Below are positions 26,019 through 34,997 of a stretch of DNA of 64,000 nucleotides, piece by piece. Source of the stretch: Pseudomonas sp. RIT-562 (GTDB taxonomy: Bacteria; Pseudomonadota; Gammaproteobacteria; Pseudomonadales; Pseudomonadaceae); assembly GCF_026241895.1 (NCBI RefSeq), contig NZ_JAPJIV010000028.1:22183-86182 (forward strand). The letters run 5' to 3'. Below the pieces are notes generated by a model. That model did no database searches. It was not told the DNA's origin and saw nothing but the letters and a program-made list of their open reading frames with translations. How positions within the stretch are numbered: the first letter of the stretch is position 1; each line of letters opens with the position of its first letter. The position numbers were made by a program, and so were the translations under genes.

Positions 26019-26021
26019 CCC

Positions 26022-26603
26022 ATGGGCTTTCGCCTGTCGAAGATTTACACCCGCACCGGCGACAAAGGCGAGACCGGCCTCGGCGATGGCCGTCGCGTGC
26101 CCAAGGATCATCCCCGGATTGAAGCCATTGGTGAGGTTGATTCGCTCAACAGCCAAGTTGGCGTGCTGCTGGCGGGATTGGCGCAGGAAAGTGCCACCTG
26201 TACCGGGCTGAAAGAGGTGATCGAGGTATTGGCACCGTGCCAGCACCGCTTATTCGACCTAGGCGGCGAGCTGGCCATGCCTGAGTATCAGGCCCTCAAC
26301 GCGGCAGAGATTGAGCGACTGGAGGCGGCAATAGATCTGTGGAATGAAGAACTGGGGCCGCTGGAGAACTTCATTTTGCCGGGCGGTTCGGCGTTGATTG
26401 CCCAGGCGCACGTCTGCCGTAGTCTGGCCCGCAGTGCGGAGCGGCGGTGTCAGCATCTGAATGCGGTTGAGCCGTTGGCCGGGGTTGGCCTGGCGTATAT
26501 CAATCGGTTGTCGGACTTGCTGTTTGTGGTGGCGCGGTTGATTGCCAAGCGCCAGGGAATTGCCGAGATTCTTTGGCAGCCGGCGGCCAAACCTGAGGTT
26601 TAG
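26022..26603 (+). CDS. Cob(I)yrinic acid a,c-diamide adenosyltransferase (PduO type)
   Basis: PduO-type ATP:cob(I)alamin adenosyltransferases make adenosylcobalamin. The N-terminal SKIYTRTGDKGETGLGDG is the ATP-binding signature, and AHVCRSLARSAERRCQHL holds the RxxxRxxER catalytic motif near residue 130. The length is 193 residues. The ATG at 26022 is three bases after the kinase stop, so co-transcription is likely. Confidence 0.93.
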   Translation: MGFRLSKIYTRTGDKGETGLGDGRRVPKDHPRIEAIGEVDSLNSQVGVLLAGLAQESATCTGLKEVIEVLAPCQHRLFDLGGELAMPEYQALNAAEIERLEAAIDLWNEELGPLENFILPGGSALIAQAHVCRSLARSAERRCQHLNAVEPLAGVGLAYINRLSDLLFVVARLIAKRQGIAEILWQPAAKPEV

Positions 26604-26622
26604 TCGGCGCTTGGCAGGCCGC

Positions 26623-26699
26623 CTTCGCGAGCAAGCCCGCTCCCACATTGGATCTGTGGTGTTCACAAATCCAATGTGGGAGCGGGCTTGCTCGCGAAG
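26623..26699. repeat. REP-type inverted repeat (GGGAGCGGGCTTGCTCGCG class)
   Basis: CTTCGCGAGCAAGCCCGCTC with flanks at 26623-26651 is the reverse complement of 26671-26699 over 29 bases, with a 19-base loop. It lies between two convergent genes. Confidence 0.92.
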
Positions 26700-26722
26700 A
26701 GGCCAGCAGCATCAACGCAGAA

Positions 26723-27667
26723 TCAGTCCTCAGGCCAAAACGCCCGAATCCCCGCCACACCCTGCGCCCCTATTTCCCAAGCCTTCTGCCGCTCCGCCGG
26801 GCCAACACCACCCAGCAGGAACACCGGCTTGCTGAAACCTTCGATCAAGCTTGCCGCCTGCTCCCAACCCAACGGCTGACCATCAGGGTGAGTCTGTGTC
26901 AGTTGCACCGGCGACAGGGTGACAAAGTCCACGCCCATCTGCTCGGCCAATGCCAGTTCCTCGGCGTTATGGCAGGACGCCGCCAACCAGCGCGACGCCG
27001 GTAGCGGTCGACCCGCCGCCGCGTACTTGCGCAGCTGTGCAGACGTGATATGCCAGCCGGCGGAGGGGAAATCGCCCAACCACTCGAACGGCCCCTTGAT
27101 CATCAACTGCGCCTTGCCAGCACAAAGTCCCGCCGCATCCACCGCCAAGTCGCGGTATTTTGGGTCGTATCCGTTGGGCGCCCGCAACACGATCAACTTG
27201 ATACCGCCGGCAATCGCTTTCTGGATACCGCGCAGTAAGGCTGGGGTTTCCAGGTCCTCCGGGGTAATCAGGTACTCCGCCGGCAACCGTGCCGCCGCAA
27301 CGATCGGCTGGTTGGCCGCCGGGAACTCGTAGTTCAGCAGGTCACGCGGCGCGACCCATTCCAGCGGCTGGCCTTCGGCGCCGTGAGGCTCGCCACTGAA
27401 TGCCGAGACTTCCCAGACATCCAACAACACCTGTTTGTCCGGGTAGTCGTGTTGAACCTTGATCAGCGGTCGCGCCGCCTCAACAACAATGCCCAACTCT
27501 TCCTGAAGTTCACGGGCCAGGGCGGTTTCAACGGACTCGTCCGCCTCGACCTTGCCACCGGGAAACTCCCACAAACCGCCCTGATGCTGAGTGTCGGCAC
27601 GGCGCGCAATAAGAATCTTGCCAGCGCTGTCACGGATAACAGCGGCAGCAACCTGTACTCGTCTCAC
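26723..27667 (-). CDS. mutT: Nudix hydrolase (MutT) fused to a thiamine-phosphate-synthase-like domain
   Basis: The N-terminal half (residues 1-130) is a MutT Nudix domain with the box GGKVEADESVETALARELQEELG, here split as GGKVEADESV and RELQEELG; it probably removes 8-oxo-dGTP. The C-terminal half (about 140-314) resembles TenI/ThiE barrels (VDFVTLSPVQ, LLGGVGP) but its role is unknown. GTG at 27667 has GGAGG seven bases upstream, and its stop/start overlap with gst (GTGA) supports that start, giving 314 residues. This fusion is common in gammaproteobacteria. Confidence 0.88.
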   Translation of the reverse strand: MRRVQVAAAVIRDSAGKILIARRADTQHQGGLWEFPGGKVEADESVETALARELQEELGIVVEAARPLIKVQHDYPDKQVLLDVWEVSAFSGEPHGAEGQPLEWVAPRDLLNYEFPAANQPIVAAARLPAEYLITPEDLETPALLRGIQKAIAGGIKLIVLRAPNGYDPKYRDLAVDAAGLCAGKAQLMIKGPFEWLGDFPSAGWHITSAQLRKYAAAGRPLPASRWLAASCHNAEELALAEQMGVDFVTLSPVQLTQTHPDGQPLGWEQAASLIEGFSKPVFLLGGVGPAERQKAWEIGAQGVAGIRAFWPED

Positions 27668-28296
27668 TTTCCTACCTCCTCCAGTCCGGCCTTCTGCCAG
27701 GCCTTGAACGCTGGCCATTGGTAGATGGTTTCGACGTAGGCTTCGGCCACCGTCGGCAACTTCACCCGGTAGGTGCGCAGGCGCACGGCGATTGGGGCGA
27801 AGAAGGCATCGGCCAGGCTGACCTTGCCAAACAGGAACGGACCGGCGTCGGTCGCAGCCGCGCGGCACTCTGCCCATAACGCCAGCATCCGCTCGATGTC
27901 CGCCTGGACTTCAGCCGGGACCGTTTCCAGCGGGGCGTCGCGGCTCAGGTCAAACGGCATGTTGCCGCGCATGGCGAAGAACCCGGCGTGCATTTGCGCG
28001 CAGGCCGAACGAGCCTGGGCTCGAGCCGCCACATCGTCGGGCCAGAGGCCGGCGTCAGGGAATTGTTCGGCCAAGTACTCGGCAATTGCCATCGAATCAG
28101 CGATGGTGCCATGTTCGGACTTTAGCAGCGGGACTTTGCCGGTCGGCGAGTGTTTGAGCAGGCGCTCACGGGTGTCCGGCTGGTTCAGCTTGATCAGCTC
28201 TTCGCTGTAGGGGGCTTTGGCTAGATCGAGCGCCAGCGCGCCGCGCAAGGACCAGGAGGAATACAGTTTGTCGCCGATGATCAGGTGCAGGCTCAT
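27664..28296 (-). CDS. Glutathione S-transferase
   Basis: A 210-residue GST with an N-terminal thioredoxin-like domain (DKLYSSWSLRGALALDLA, with the likely catalytic Ser in SSWS; then GKVPLLKSEHGTIADSMAI, the GSH-binding cis-Pro and ESxAI-like motif) and a C-terminal helical domain. It resembles zeta/Ure2-like bacterial GSTs. The ATG at 28296 starts at family similarity; upstream of it lies an 11-base G tract. Its stop overlaps the Nudix gene start. Confidence 0.9.
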   Translation of the reverse strand: MSLHLIIGDKLYSSWSLRGALALDLAKAPYSEELIKLNQPDTRERLLKHSPTGKVPLLKSEHGTIADSMAIAEYLAEQFPDAGLWPDDVAARAQARSACAQMHAGFFAMRGNMPFDLSRDAPLETVPAEVQADIERMLALWAECRAAATDAGPFLFGKVSLADAFFAPIAVRLRTYRVKLPTVAEAYVETIYQWPAFKAWQKAGLEEVGK

Positions 28297-28313
28297 GTTC
28301 GGGACCTTTTGAT

Positions 28314-28324
28314 GGGGGGGGGGG
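28314..28324. repeat. 11-base G homopolymer 5' of gst
   Basis: Eleven G in a row on the + strand (C on the gst strand) lie 18 to 28 bases upstream of the gst start codon, between the gene and a REP element. Such tracts change length easily during replication or assembly. Confidence 0.8.
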
Positions 28325-28357
28325 CAGGCCAGACTCTCTAGTGTTGGGTCGGGCCTC

Positions 28358-28421
28358 TTCGCGAGCAAGCCCGCTCCCACATTGGAATGCGGTCAACTGT
28401 GGGAGCGGGCTTGCTCGCGAA
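28358..28421. repeat. REP-type inverted repeat (GGGAGCGGGCTTGCTCGCG class)
   Basis: TTCGCGAGCAAGCCCGCTCC at 28358-28377 is mirrored at 28401-28420, with a spacer of about 20 bases. It lies between the argJ stop and the gst start, both on the - strand. Confidence 0.9.
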
Positions 28422-28437
28422 TGGCAGCGACGCGGTC

Positions 28438-29655
28438 TTAGGTGCGGTACTCAGCGTTGATCTTTACATATTCATGCGACAGGTCTGTGGTCCAGATCGT
28501 CTCGCTGCAATCGCCGCGACCCAGCTCGATGCGGATGGTGATTTCTTCCTGCTGCATCACCGCCGCCCCCTGGGCTTCGGTGTAAGTCGCCGCACGCGCG
28601 CCACGGCTGGCGATGCACACCTCGCCCAGGAACACGTCGATCTTGCTCACGTCCAGGTCAGGCACACCCGCGCGGCCAACGGCGGCCAGGATGCGGCCCC
28701 AGTTCGGATCGGAGGCGAACAGTGCGGTCTTGATCAATGGCGAGTGAGCCACGGTGTAACCGACGTCCAGGCACTCCTGATGATTGCCGCCGCCATTGAC
28801 TTCAACGGTGACGAACTTGGTCGCGCCTTCGCCATCACGCACGATGGCCTGGGCCACTTCCATGCAAACCTCGAACACTGCTTGCTTCAACTTGGCGAAC
28901 AATTCACCGCTGGCGGAAGTGACTTCCGGCAGTGCAGCCTGACCGGTGGCGATCAGCATGCAGCAGTCGTTGGTCGAGGTGTCGCCGTCGATGGTGATGC
29001 GGTTGAACGACTTGTTGGCGCCGTCCAGGAGCAGGTTTTGCAGCACTTCGCGGGAAACTTTGGCGTCAGTAGCGATGTAGCCCAGCATGGTCGCCATGTT
29101 CGGCCGAATCATGCCCGCGCCTTTGCTGATGCCGGTGACGGTAATGGTCACGCCGTCATGTTCAAACTGGCGGCTCGCACCCTTGGGCAAGGTGTCAGTG
29201 GTCATGATGCCAGTGGCGGCAGCTTCCCAATTGTGGATCGACAGGTCATCAAGCGCTGCCTGCAACGCACCTTCGATTTTCTCGACCGGCAGCGGTTCAC
29301 CGATCACCCCGGTGGAGTAAGGCAGCACCAGGCTCGCGTCGACACCGGTCAACTCTGCCAGCTTCGCGCAGGTGCGCTCGGCCGCGGCCAGGCCAGGCTC
29401 GCCGGTGCCGGCGTTGGCGTTGCCGGTATTGGTCAGCAGATAGCGCACCGGGCCTTGCACTCGCTGCTTGGCCAGGATCACCGGAGCTGCACAAAAAGCG
29501 TTCAGGGTGAACACGCCCGCGACCGTCGAGCCTTCGGCACAGCGCATGACCACTACATCCTTGCGCCCCGGGCGCTTGATGCCGGCCGAAGCAATACCGA
29601 GTTCAAAACCGGCAACCGGGTGCAACGTTGGCAAAGGACCAAGACCAACAGCCAT
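28438..29655 (-). CDS. argJ: Bifunctional glutamate N-acetyltransferase / amino-acid acetyltransferase
   Basis: ArgJ recycles the acetyl group from N-acetylornithine to glutamate in arginine synthesis. The product of 405 residues is cut in vivo between Ala and Thr in GMIRPNMATMLGYIATD, the new N-terminal Thr being the nucleophile. AVGLGPLPTLHPVAGFELG begins the protein. I chose ATG 29655 with AAGGAG seven bases upstream; the frame begins eight codons earlier. The protein often also has some acetyl-CoA synthase activity. Confidence 0.95.
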   Translation of the reverse strand: MAVGLGPLPTLHPVAGFELGIASAGIKRPGRKDVVVMRCAEGSTVAGVFTLNAFCAAPVILAKQRVQGPVRYLLTNTGNANAGTGEPGLAAAERTCAKLAELTGVDASLVLPYSTGVIGEPLPVEKIEGALQAALDDLSIHNWEAAATGIMTTDTLPKGASRQFEHDGVTITVTGISKGAGMIRPNMATMLGYIATDAKVSREVLQNLLLDGANKSFNRITIDGDTSTNDCCMLIATGQAALPEVTSASGELFAKLKQAVFEVCMEVAQAIVRDGEGATKFVTVEVNGGGNHQECLDVGYTVAHSPLIKTALFASDPNWGRILAAVGRAGVPDLDVSKIDVFLGEVCIASRGARAATYTEAQGAAVMQQEEITIRIELGRGDCSETIWTTDLSHEYVKINAEYRT

Positions 29656-29712
29656 GAATGCGCTCCTTAAAATAGTCATCGCCGACGCAGGTGATCGGCG
29701 GTATCAAATGGC

Positions 29713-29744
29713 AAAACGCCGCGACGGCTGATGCCGGTCGCGGC
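29713..29744 (-). terminator. Probable terminator of secA
   Basis: GCCGCGAC (29718-29725) pairs with GTCGCGGC (29737-29744) and on the - strand it runs into GTTTTGCC. The T tract is short, so efficiency is uncertain. Confidence 0.55.
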
Positions 29745-29772
29745 GCGGGTATTTCAGCTTGCTGAACGGGTT

Positions 29773-32508
29773 TTACTGGATCTGCCCGTGGCAATGCTTG
29801 AATTTCTTGCCCGAACCGCAGTAGCACAGTTCGTTACGGCCCAGCTTCTGTTCGTTACGCACCGGTGCGGATGCGAGGGCAACATCGACCTCTTCACCCA
29901 GCAGTTCCGGCTGCTCCAGACCTGGCGCTTCGTCGTGCTGGAACTGCATGCGCGCAGCCAGTGCTTCGGCTTCCTGACGCAGGCGTTGTTCTTCTTCGAT
30001 TGGATCTTCGCGACGAACCTGAACGTGAGACAGCACACGAATCGAGTCGCGCTTGATCGAATCCAGCAGCTCGGAGAACAGCGTGAACGACTCGCGCTTG
30101 TACTCTTGCTTCGGGTTCTTCTGGGCATAACCACGCAGGTGGATGCCGTGACGCAGGTGATCCATGGTCGACAGGTGATCTTTCCACAGGTCGTCCAGGA
30201 CGCGCAGCACGATTTGCTTCTCGAAGGTACGCAGCGCATCCGCGCCTGCCTGGTCTTCTTTCTCGTGATACGCGGCGATCAGCTCGTTCATCAGCTTCTC
30301 GCGCAGGGTCTCTTCGTACAGGTGATCGTCCTCGTCGAGCCATTGCTGGATCGGCAGGGCCACACCGAAATCGCTCTGCAAAGCGGCTTCCAGACCGGCC
30401 ACGTCCCACTGCTCAGGCAGCGACTGTGGAGGAATGTGCGCGCTGACGGTGGCGTTGAGTACGTCCTGACGGAAGTCGGCGATGGTTTCACCAATGTTGT
30501 CAGCGGCCAGCAACGTGTTACGCATGTGATAAATCACTTTACGCTGTTCGTTGTTGACGTCATCGAACTCGAGCAATTGCTTACGGATATCGAAGTTGCG
30601 ACCTTCAACCTTGCGCTGAGCCTTCTCGATGGCGTTGGTCACCATGCGGTGCTCGATCGCTTCGCCAGGCTGCATGCCCAGGGCTTTCATGAAGTTCTTC
30701 ACCCGATCAGAGGCGAAGATGCGCATCAGGCTGTCTTCCAGCGACAGGTAGAAGCGGCTGGAACCGGCGTCACCTTGACGACCGGCACGGCCACGCAACT
30801 GGTTGTCGATACGGCGCGACTCGTGACGCTCGGAAGCGATCACCTGCAGGCCACCCGACTCCAGCACTTGCTGGTGACGTTTCTGCCAGTCGGCCTTGAT
30901 CTGGGCAATTTGCTCAGGGGTCGGGTTTTCCAGCGAAGCCACTTCCACTTCCCAGTTACCGCCCAACAGGATGTCGGTACCACGACCGGCCATGTTGGTA
31001 GCGATGGTCAGTGCGCCTGGGCGACCGGCCTGGGCGATGATCTCGGCTTCTTTTTCGTGGAACTTGGCGTTCAGGACCTTGTGCTCGATGCCTTCCTTGT
31101 TGAGCAGATTGGACATGTGCTCGGAAGTTTCGATGGTTGCAGTACCCACCAGCACCGGACGGCCCTGGGTCATGCATTCCTTGATGTCGGTGATGATTGC
31201 CGCGTATTTCTCGTCGGCGGTCAGGAACACCAGGTCGTTGTAGTCTTTACGCGCCAGCGGACGGTTTGGTGGAATCACCATGACCGACAGGCCGTAGATC
31301 TGATGGAACTCGAACGCTTCGGTGTCAGCGGTACCGGTCATCCCGGACAGCTTGTTGTACAGGCGGAAGTAGTTCTGGAACGTGGTCGAAGCCAGGGTCT
31401 GGCTTTCGGCCTGGATGTTCAGCTCTTCCTTGGCTTCGATGGCCTGGTGCAGGCCTTCGGACAGACGACGACCCGGCATGGTACGACCGGTGTGTTCGTC
31501 GACCAGCACAACCTGGCCGTCCTGCACGATGTATTCGATGTTGCGATGGAACAGCTTGTGCGCACGCAGACCGGCATAGACGTGGGTCAGCAGGCCCAGG
31601 TTATGTGCCGAATACAGGCTCTCGCCTTCAGCCAGCAGGCCGACGCGGGTGAGCATGTCCTCGATGAACTGGTGACCGGCTTCGTTGAGTTCCACCTGAC
31701 GGGTTTTCTCGTCGACGGTGTAGTGGCCAGCCTTGGTGACTTCGCCTTCCACTTCCTCGACGTGCAACTCCAGCTGCGGGATCAGTCGGTTGATCTCGAC
31801 GTACATCTTGGAGCTGTCCTCGGCCTGACCGGAAATGATCAGCGGGGTACGAGCTTCGTCGATGAGGATGGAGTCGACTTCGTCGATCACGGCAAAATTG
31901 AGTTCGCGCTGGAATTTTTCTTCCATGCTGAACGCCATGTTGTCGCGCAGGTAGTCGAAACCGAATTCGTTGTTGGTGCCGTAGGTGATATCGGCGGCGT
32001 AGGCCAGGCGCTTCTCTTCCGGCGGCTGGAACGGCGTAACCACGCCGACTGTCAGGCCGAGGAATTCGTAGAGCGGACGCATCCAGTTGGCGTCGCGACG
32101 GGCCAGGTAGTCGTTCACGGTAACAACGTGCACGCCCTTGCCGGACAGCGCGTTCAGGTAAACGCCCAGTGTCGCCACCAGGGTCTTGCCTTCACCGGTA
32201 CGCATTTCCGCGATCATGCCTTCATGCAAGGTCATGCCGCCGATCAGCTGGACATCGAAGTGACGCATACCCATGACGCGCTTGCCGGCTTCGCGGGCGA
32301 CCGCAAAGGCTTCAGGCAACAGCTTGTCGAGGGTTTCCCCTTTGGCGATGCGGGCCTTGAACTCGTCTGTCTTGGCACGCAATTGATCGTCCGAAAGGGC
32401 CACCATTTGCTCTTCGAAGGCATTGACGAGTTGCACCGTCTTGAGCATGCGTTTGACTTCACGCTCGTTCTTGCTTCCAAAAAGTTTCTTTAACAAAGGC
32501 GCAAACAT
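29773..32508 (-). CDS. secA: Preprotein translocase ATPase SecA
   Basis: SecA drives protein export through SecYEG. The product of 911 residues begins MFAPLLKKLFGSKNEREVKR. Walker A is in MRTGEGKTLVATL near residue 108; the DEVDS helicase box (AVIDEVDSIL) is near residue 208, and the preprotein-binding and IRA1 regions follow. The C-terminus has the zinc SEC-C motif (RNELCYCGSGKKFKHCHG). I start it at ATG 32508; the frame continues to 32574 without similarity. The 920-codon open frame on the opposite strand is a shadow. Confidence 0.97.
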   Translation of the reverse strand: MFAPLLKKLFGSKNEREVKRMLKTVQLVNAFEEQMVALSDDQLRAKTDEFKARIAKGETLDKLLPEAFAVAREAGKRVMGMRHFDVQLIGGMTLHEGMIAEMRTGEGKTLVATLGVYLNALSGKGVHVVTVNDYLARRDANWMRPLYEFLGLTVGVVTPFQPPEEKRLAYAADITYGTNNEFGFDYLRDNMAFSMEEKFQRELNFAVIDEVDSILIDEARTPLIISGQAEDSSKMYVEINRLIPQLELHVEEVEGEVTKAGHYTVDEKTRQVELNEAGHQFIEDMLTRVGLLAEGESLYSAHNLGLLTHVYAGLRAHKLFHRNIEYIVQDGQVVLVDEHTGRTMPGRRLSEGLHQAIEAKEELNIQAESQTLASTTFQNYFRLYNKLSGMTGTADTEAFEFHQIYGLSVMVIPPNRPLARKDYNDLVFLTADEKYAAIITDIKECMTQGRPVLVGTATIETSEHMSNLLNKEGIEHKVLNAKFHEKEAEIIAQAGRPGALTIATNMAGRGTDILLGGNWEVEVASLENPTPEQIAQIKADWQKRHQQVLESGGLQVIASERHESRRIDNQLRGRAGRQGDAGSSRFYLSLEDSLMRIFASDRVKNFMKALGMQPGEAIEHRMVTNAIEKAQRKVEGRNFDIRKQLLEFDDVNNEQRKVIYHMRNTLLAADNIGETIADFRQDVLNATVSAHIPPQSLPEQWDVAGLEAALQSDFGVALPIQQWLDEDDHLYEETLREKLMNELIAAYHEKEDQAGADALRTFEKQIVLRVLDDLWKDHLSTMDHLRHGIHLRGYAQKNPKQEYKRESFTLFSELLDSIKRDSIRVLSHVQVRREDPIEEEQRLRQEAEALAARMQFQHDEAPGLEQPELLGEEVDVALASAPVRNEQKLGRNELCYCGSGKKFKHCHGQIQ

Positions 32509-32815
32509 ATCGGCAGGATCTTCCACACTAAAGGGATGGAGGGCGGCCCCGTGAGTCGCCCGAGCAGCCCTCATGGCCGCATGCGAACGAGCATTCTACC
32601 CGGAAACGGTGGTGAGGAAAGTGGCGTTATTCCACGATGCTGGCACAGCGCTGTGACGGGGCTCACTTAAAATAAGGGCTTTTTGCTGAACTTCAAGTCA
32701 TTCACGACATAAGTTACTTGTTGATTTAATGGGTAAAGCGTTCGTAAAGCAATGGGGCGAGCGGATCGGGTGCTTTCTGCTAACATGGCGGCTCTGTTAC
32801 TTCAGGTGTCTGATC
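32509..32815. promoter_or_regulatory. Divergent intergenic region, secA / dciA
   Basis: These 307 bases hold no supported gene and no REP element. Promoters for both divergent genes must be here. I could not assign a convincing pair of -35/-10 elements. Confidence 0.3.
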
Positions 32816-33271
32816 ATGGCATTTCGCCCTCTTACGGCCAGAGCACCCGCCGTTCTGCTTCGCGAAGCCAAACCGCTCAAAGCCATCTTTGGCCACGCTC
32901 AACGCCTGGGTCATTTGCAACGCCTGCTGGAAAGCCAGCTGCAGCCTGCTGCGCGGGAACACTGTCATGTGGCCTCCTGGCGCGAAGGCAGTTTGCTGCT
33001 GATCGTGACCGATGGCCACTGGGCGACCCGTCTGCGTTATCAACAGAAGCGCCTGCAACGGCAACTCCAGATGTTCGACGAATTTGCCAGCCTGACGCGG
33101 ATTCTGTTCAAGGTTCAACCGCCCACGGTCCAGCAAGGGGCGGCGGGCCATACCATCAGCTTGTCGACCGATGCAGGCGCAACCATTCAGGCCACGGCCG
33201 ACGGAATCAGCGATCCGAATCTTCGGGCAGCGCTGGAACGGCTGGCGGCTCACGCCAAACCAAAGGTTTAA
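32816..33271 (+). CDS. dciA: DciA, DnaB helicase loader (DUF721)
   Basis: DciA is the helicase operator of most bacteria that lack DnaC or DnaI; it helps load DnaB at replication start. The 151-residue product has the KH-like N-terminal domain typical of DUF721 (LKAIFGHAQRLGHLQRLLES, HCHVASWREGSLLLIVTDGH, WATRLRYQQKRLQRQLQ). The start is ATG 32816; 29 extra upstream codons in frame are not conserved. It is divergent from secA, as in P. aeruginosa. A long palindrome follows. Confidence 0.88.
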   Translation: MAFRPLTARAPAVLLREAKPLKAIFGHAQRLGHLQRLLESQLQPAAREHCHVASWREGSLLLIVTDGHWATRLRYQQKRLQRQLQMFDEFASLTRILFKVQPPTVQQGAAGHTISLSTDAGATIQATADGISDPNLRAALERLAAHAKPKV

Positions 33272-33280
33272 CGGCAAGAT

Positions 33281-33340
33281 CAAAAGATCGCAGCCTTCGG
33301 CAGCTCCTACGTAGGAGCTGCCGAAGGCTGCGATCTTTTG
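33281..33340. repeat. 60-bp perfect palindrome (GATCGCAG class REP)
   Basis: CAAAAGATCGCAGCCTTCGG plus CAGCTCCTAC (33281-33310) is the exact reverse complement of 33311-33340, with no spacer. It lies between convergent dciA and the HerA-like gene and ends with TTTTGCTTTT, so it could terminate both transcripts. Confidence 0.95.
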
Positions 33341-33343
33341 CTT

Positions 33344-34837
33344 TTAGCGGCGTTTGCTGCCGCCAAGCAGCGAGCCCATCAAGCCGCGCACCAACTGTCG
33401 GCCCAATTGATTGGCCGCCTGGCGCATCGCTGATTTCAATGCCTGCCCCGCCGCAGTGCCAAGGAACTCCCCAGCCTTGTCGGTAAAACTCGGTTCCTCA
33501 GGTTTGCCCGGCACAGACTCAGGCTCCGGCGCCAATCCCTTGCGCCCCATCAGCACTTCATACGCCGACTCACGATCAATCGGCTTGTCATAACGGCCTT
33601 TGAACGGCGACCCGGCGATCAGCAGTGTGCGCTCGGTTTCGGTCAAGGGTCCGATCCGCGACTGCGGCGGTGCCACCAACACCCGCTGGACCATCGCCGG
33701 GGTGCCTTTGTCCTGCAAGGTGCCCACCAGCGCCTCGCCGATCCCGAGTTCGGTCAGCACCGACAAGGCGTCAAACGCCGGGTTGGGGCGGAAGCCTTCC
33801 GCCACCGCGCGCAGGGATTTCTGTTCCTTGGCGGTAAATGCACGCAGCCCGTGCTGCACGCGCAAGCCCAGCTGGGCCAGGACATCATCCGGCAGGTCGC
33901 CAGGCGACTGGGTGACAAAATACACTCCCACGCCTTTCGAACGGATCAGCCGCACCACTTGTTCCAGGCGATCACGCAGGGCCTGGGGGGTGCCGGCGAA
34001 TAACAGGTGCGCCTCGTCAAAAAACAGCGCCAGCAGCGGTTTGTCCGCATCGCCGCGCTCGGGCAATTGCTCGAACAATTCGGCCAGCAACCACAACAGG
34101 AACGTGGCGTAGACCTTCGGCGCTTCGTGAACCAGGCGGCTGGCATCGAGCAGGTGGATGCGCCCGCGCCCCTCGGCGGTGGGTTGCAGAATATCTTCGA
34201 GCTGCAGCGCCGGCTCACCGAACAGAGCCTCCGCGCCCTGCTGCTCCAGAGTTGCCAGGCGGCGCAACAACGCCTGGCTGGAACCGGTGGTCATCAGCGC
34301 GGCGTCGTCTCCCAGCAACTCCGGGTGGTCGCGCAGGTGATTGAGCAGTGCTTTGAGATCCTTGAGGTCCAGCAGTAACAGCCCCTCCCGATCCGCAACC
34401 TTGAACGCGGCGTACAGCGCCGACTGCTGGCTGTCGGTCAGCTCCAGCAGGCTACCCAGCAGCAACGGCCCCATTTCGCTGAGCGTGGTGCGCAACGGAT
34501 GACCGGACTTTCCATGGATATCCCACAAAGTGACCGGATACGCCTGAGGCTGGTGATTCAGCCAAGGCATGCCGGCGATGCGCTCGGCGATCTTGCCCTG
34601 GGGATTCCCGGCCGCCCCGAGCCCGCACAGGTCGCCCTTGATATCGGCGGCAAACACCGCCACCCCGGCGTCACTGAAGGCTTCGGCCAGGCGTTGCAAG
34701 GTAACGGTCTTGCCCGTCCCGGTCGCACCGGCGACCAGGCCATGACGATTGGCCAGGCGCATGGCCTGGGCAATGGGGCTGCCGGCGAGATCGGCACCAA
34801 TAACAAGTTGCGAGGAGTCAGGCATTTCGTCACCCAT
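33344..34837 (-). CDS. yjgR: HerA-like ATPase (DUF853, YjgR family)
   Basis: This 497-residue P-loop ATPase has Walker A GATGTGKTVTLQRLAEAF near residue 38 and Walker B LLALFFDEAHLLF near residue 270, in the HerA/FtsK-like fold. DUF853 proteins are hexameric ATPases of unknown substrate, distinct from HerA-NurA pairs since no nuclease is adjacent. The C-terminal Gln/Arg/Gly-rich tail (LVRGLMGSLLGGSKRR) is typical. The start may be the ATG at 34837 or one four codons in (34825). Confidence 0.88.
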   Translation of the reverse strand: MGDEMPDSSQLVIGADLAGSPIAQAMRLANRHGLVAGATGTGKTVTLQRLAEAFSDAGVAVFAADIKGDLCGLGAAGNPQGKIAERIAGMPWLNHQPQAYPVTLWDIHGKSGHPLRTTLSEMGPLLLGSLLELTDSQQSALYAAFKVADREGLLLLDLKDLKALLNHLRDHPELLGDDAALMTTGSSQALLRRLATLEQQGAEALFGEPALQLEDILQPTAEGRGRIHLLDASRLVHEAPKVYATFLLWLLAELFEQLPERGDADKPLLALFFDEAHLLFAGTPQALRDRLEQVVRLIRSKGVGVYFVTQSPGDLPDDVLAQLGLRVQHGLRAFTAKEQKSLRAVAEGFRPNPAFDALSVLTELGIGEALVGTLQDKGTPAMVQRVLVAPPQSRIGPLTETERTLLIAGSPFKGRYDKPIDRESAYEVLMGRKGLAPEPESVPGKPEEPSFTDKAGEFLGTAAGQALKSAMRQAANQLGRQLVRGLMGSLLGGSKRR

Positions 34838-34997
34838 GGTTAATCTTTGATTCGCGATGGCCGATACAGAGGATTGAAGAGCGTCGGTAATTTCCTACAG
34901 AGAAAACGGAGCTATCCGCGTGTGCTCGCCACCACCCATTCGCGTTCTCTTATAAAAGCACGCCCTGGACATTAAGACCTTAGCGGAACCCCAAGCC

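Noticed and set aside
29731..32493. 920-codon open frame on the + strand opposite secA
   Set aside because: It is the antisense shadow of secA, caused by strong codon bias and GC-rich third positions. There is no plausible start site or domain.
33344..34837. HerA-like ATPase as part of a HerA-nuclease defence system
   Set aside because: No NurA, Sir2 or other nuclease is adjacent; the sequence is of the DUF853/YjgR type and flanked by core genes.
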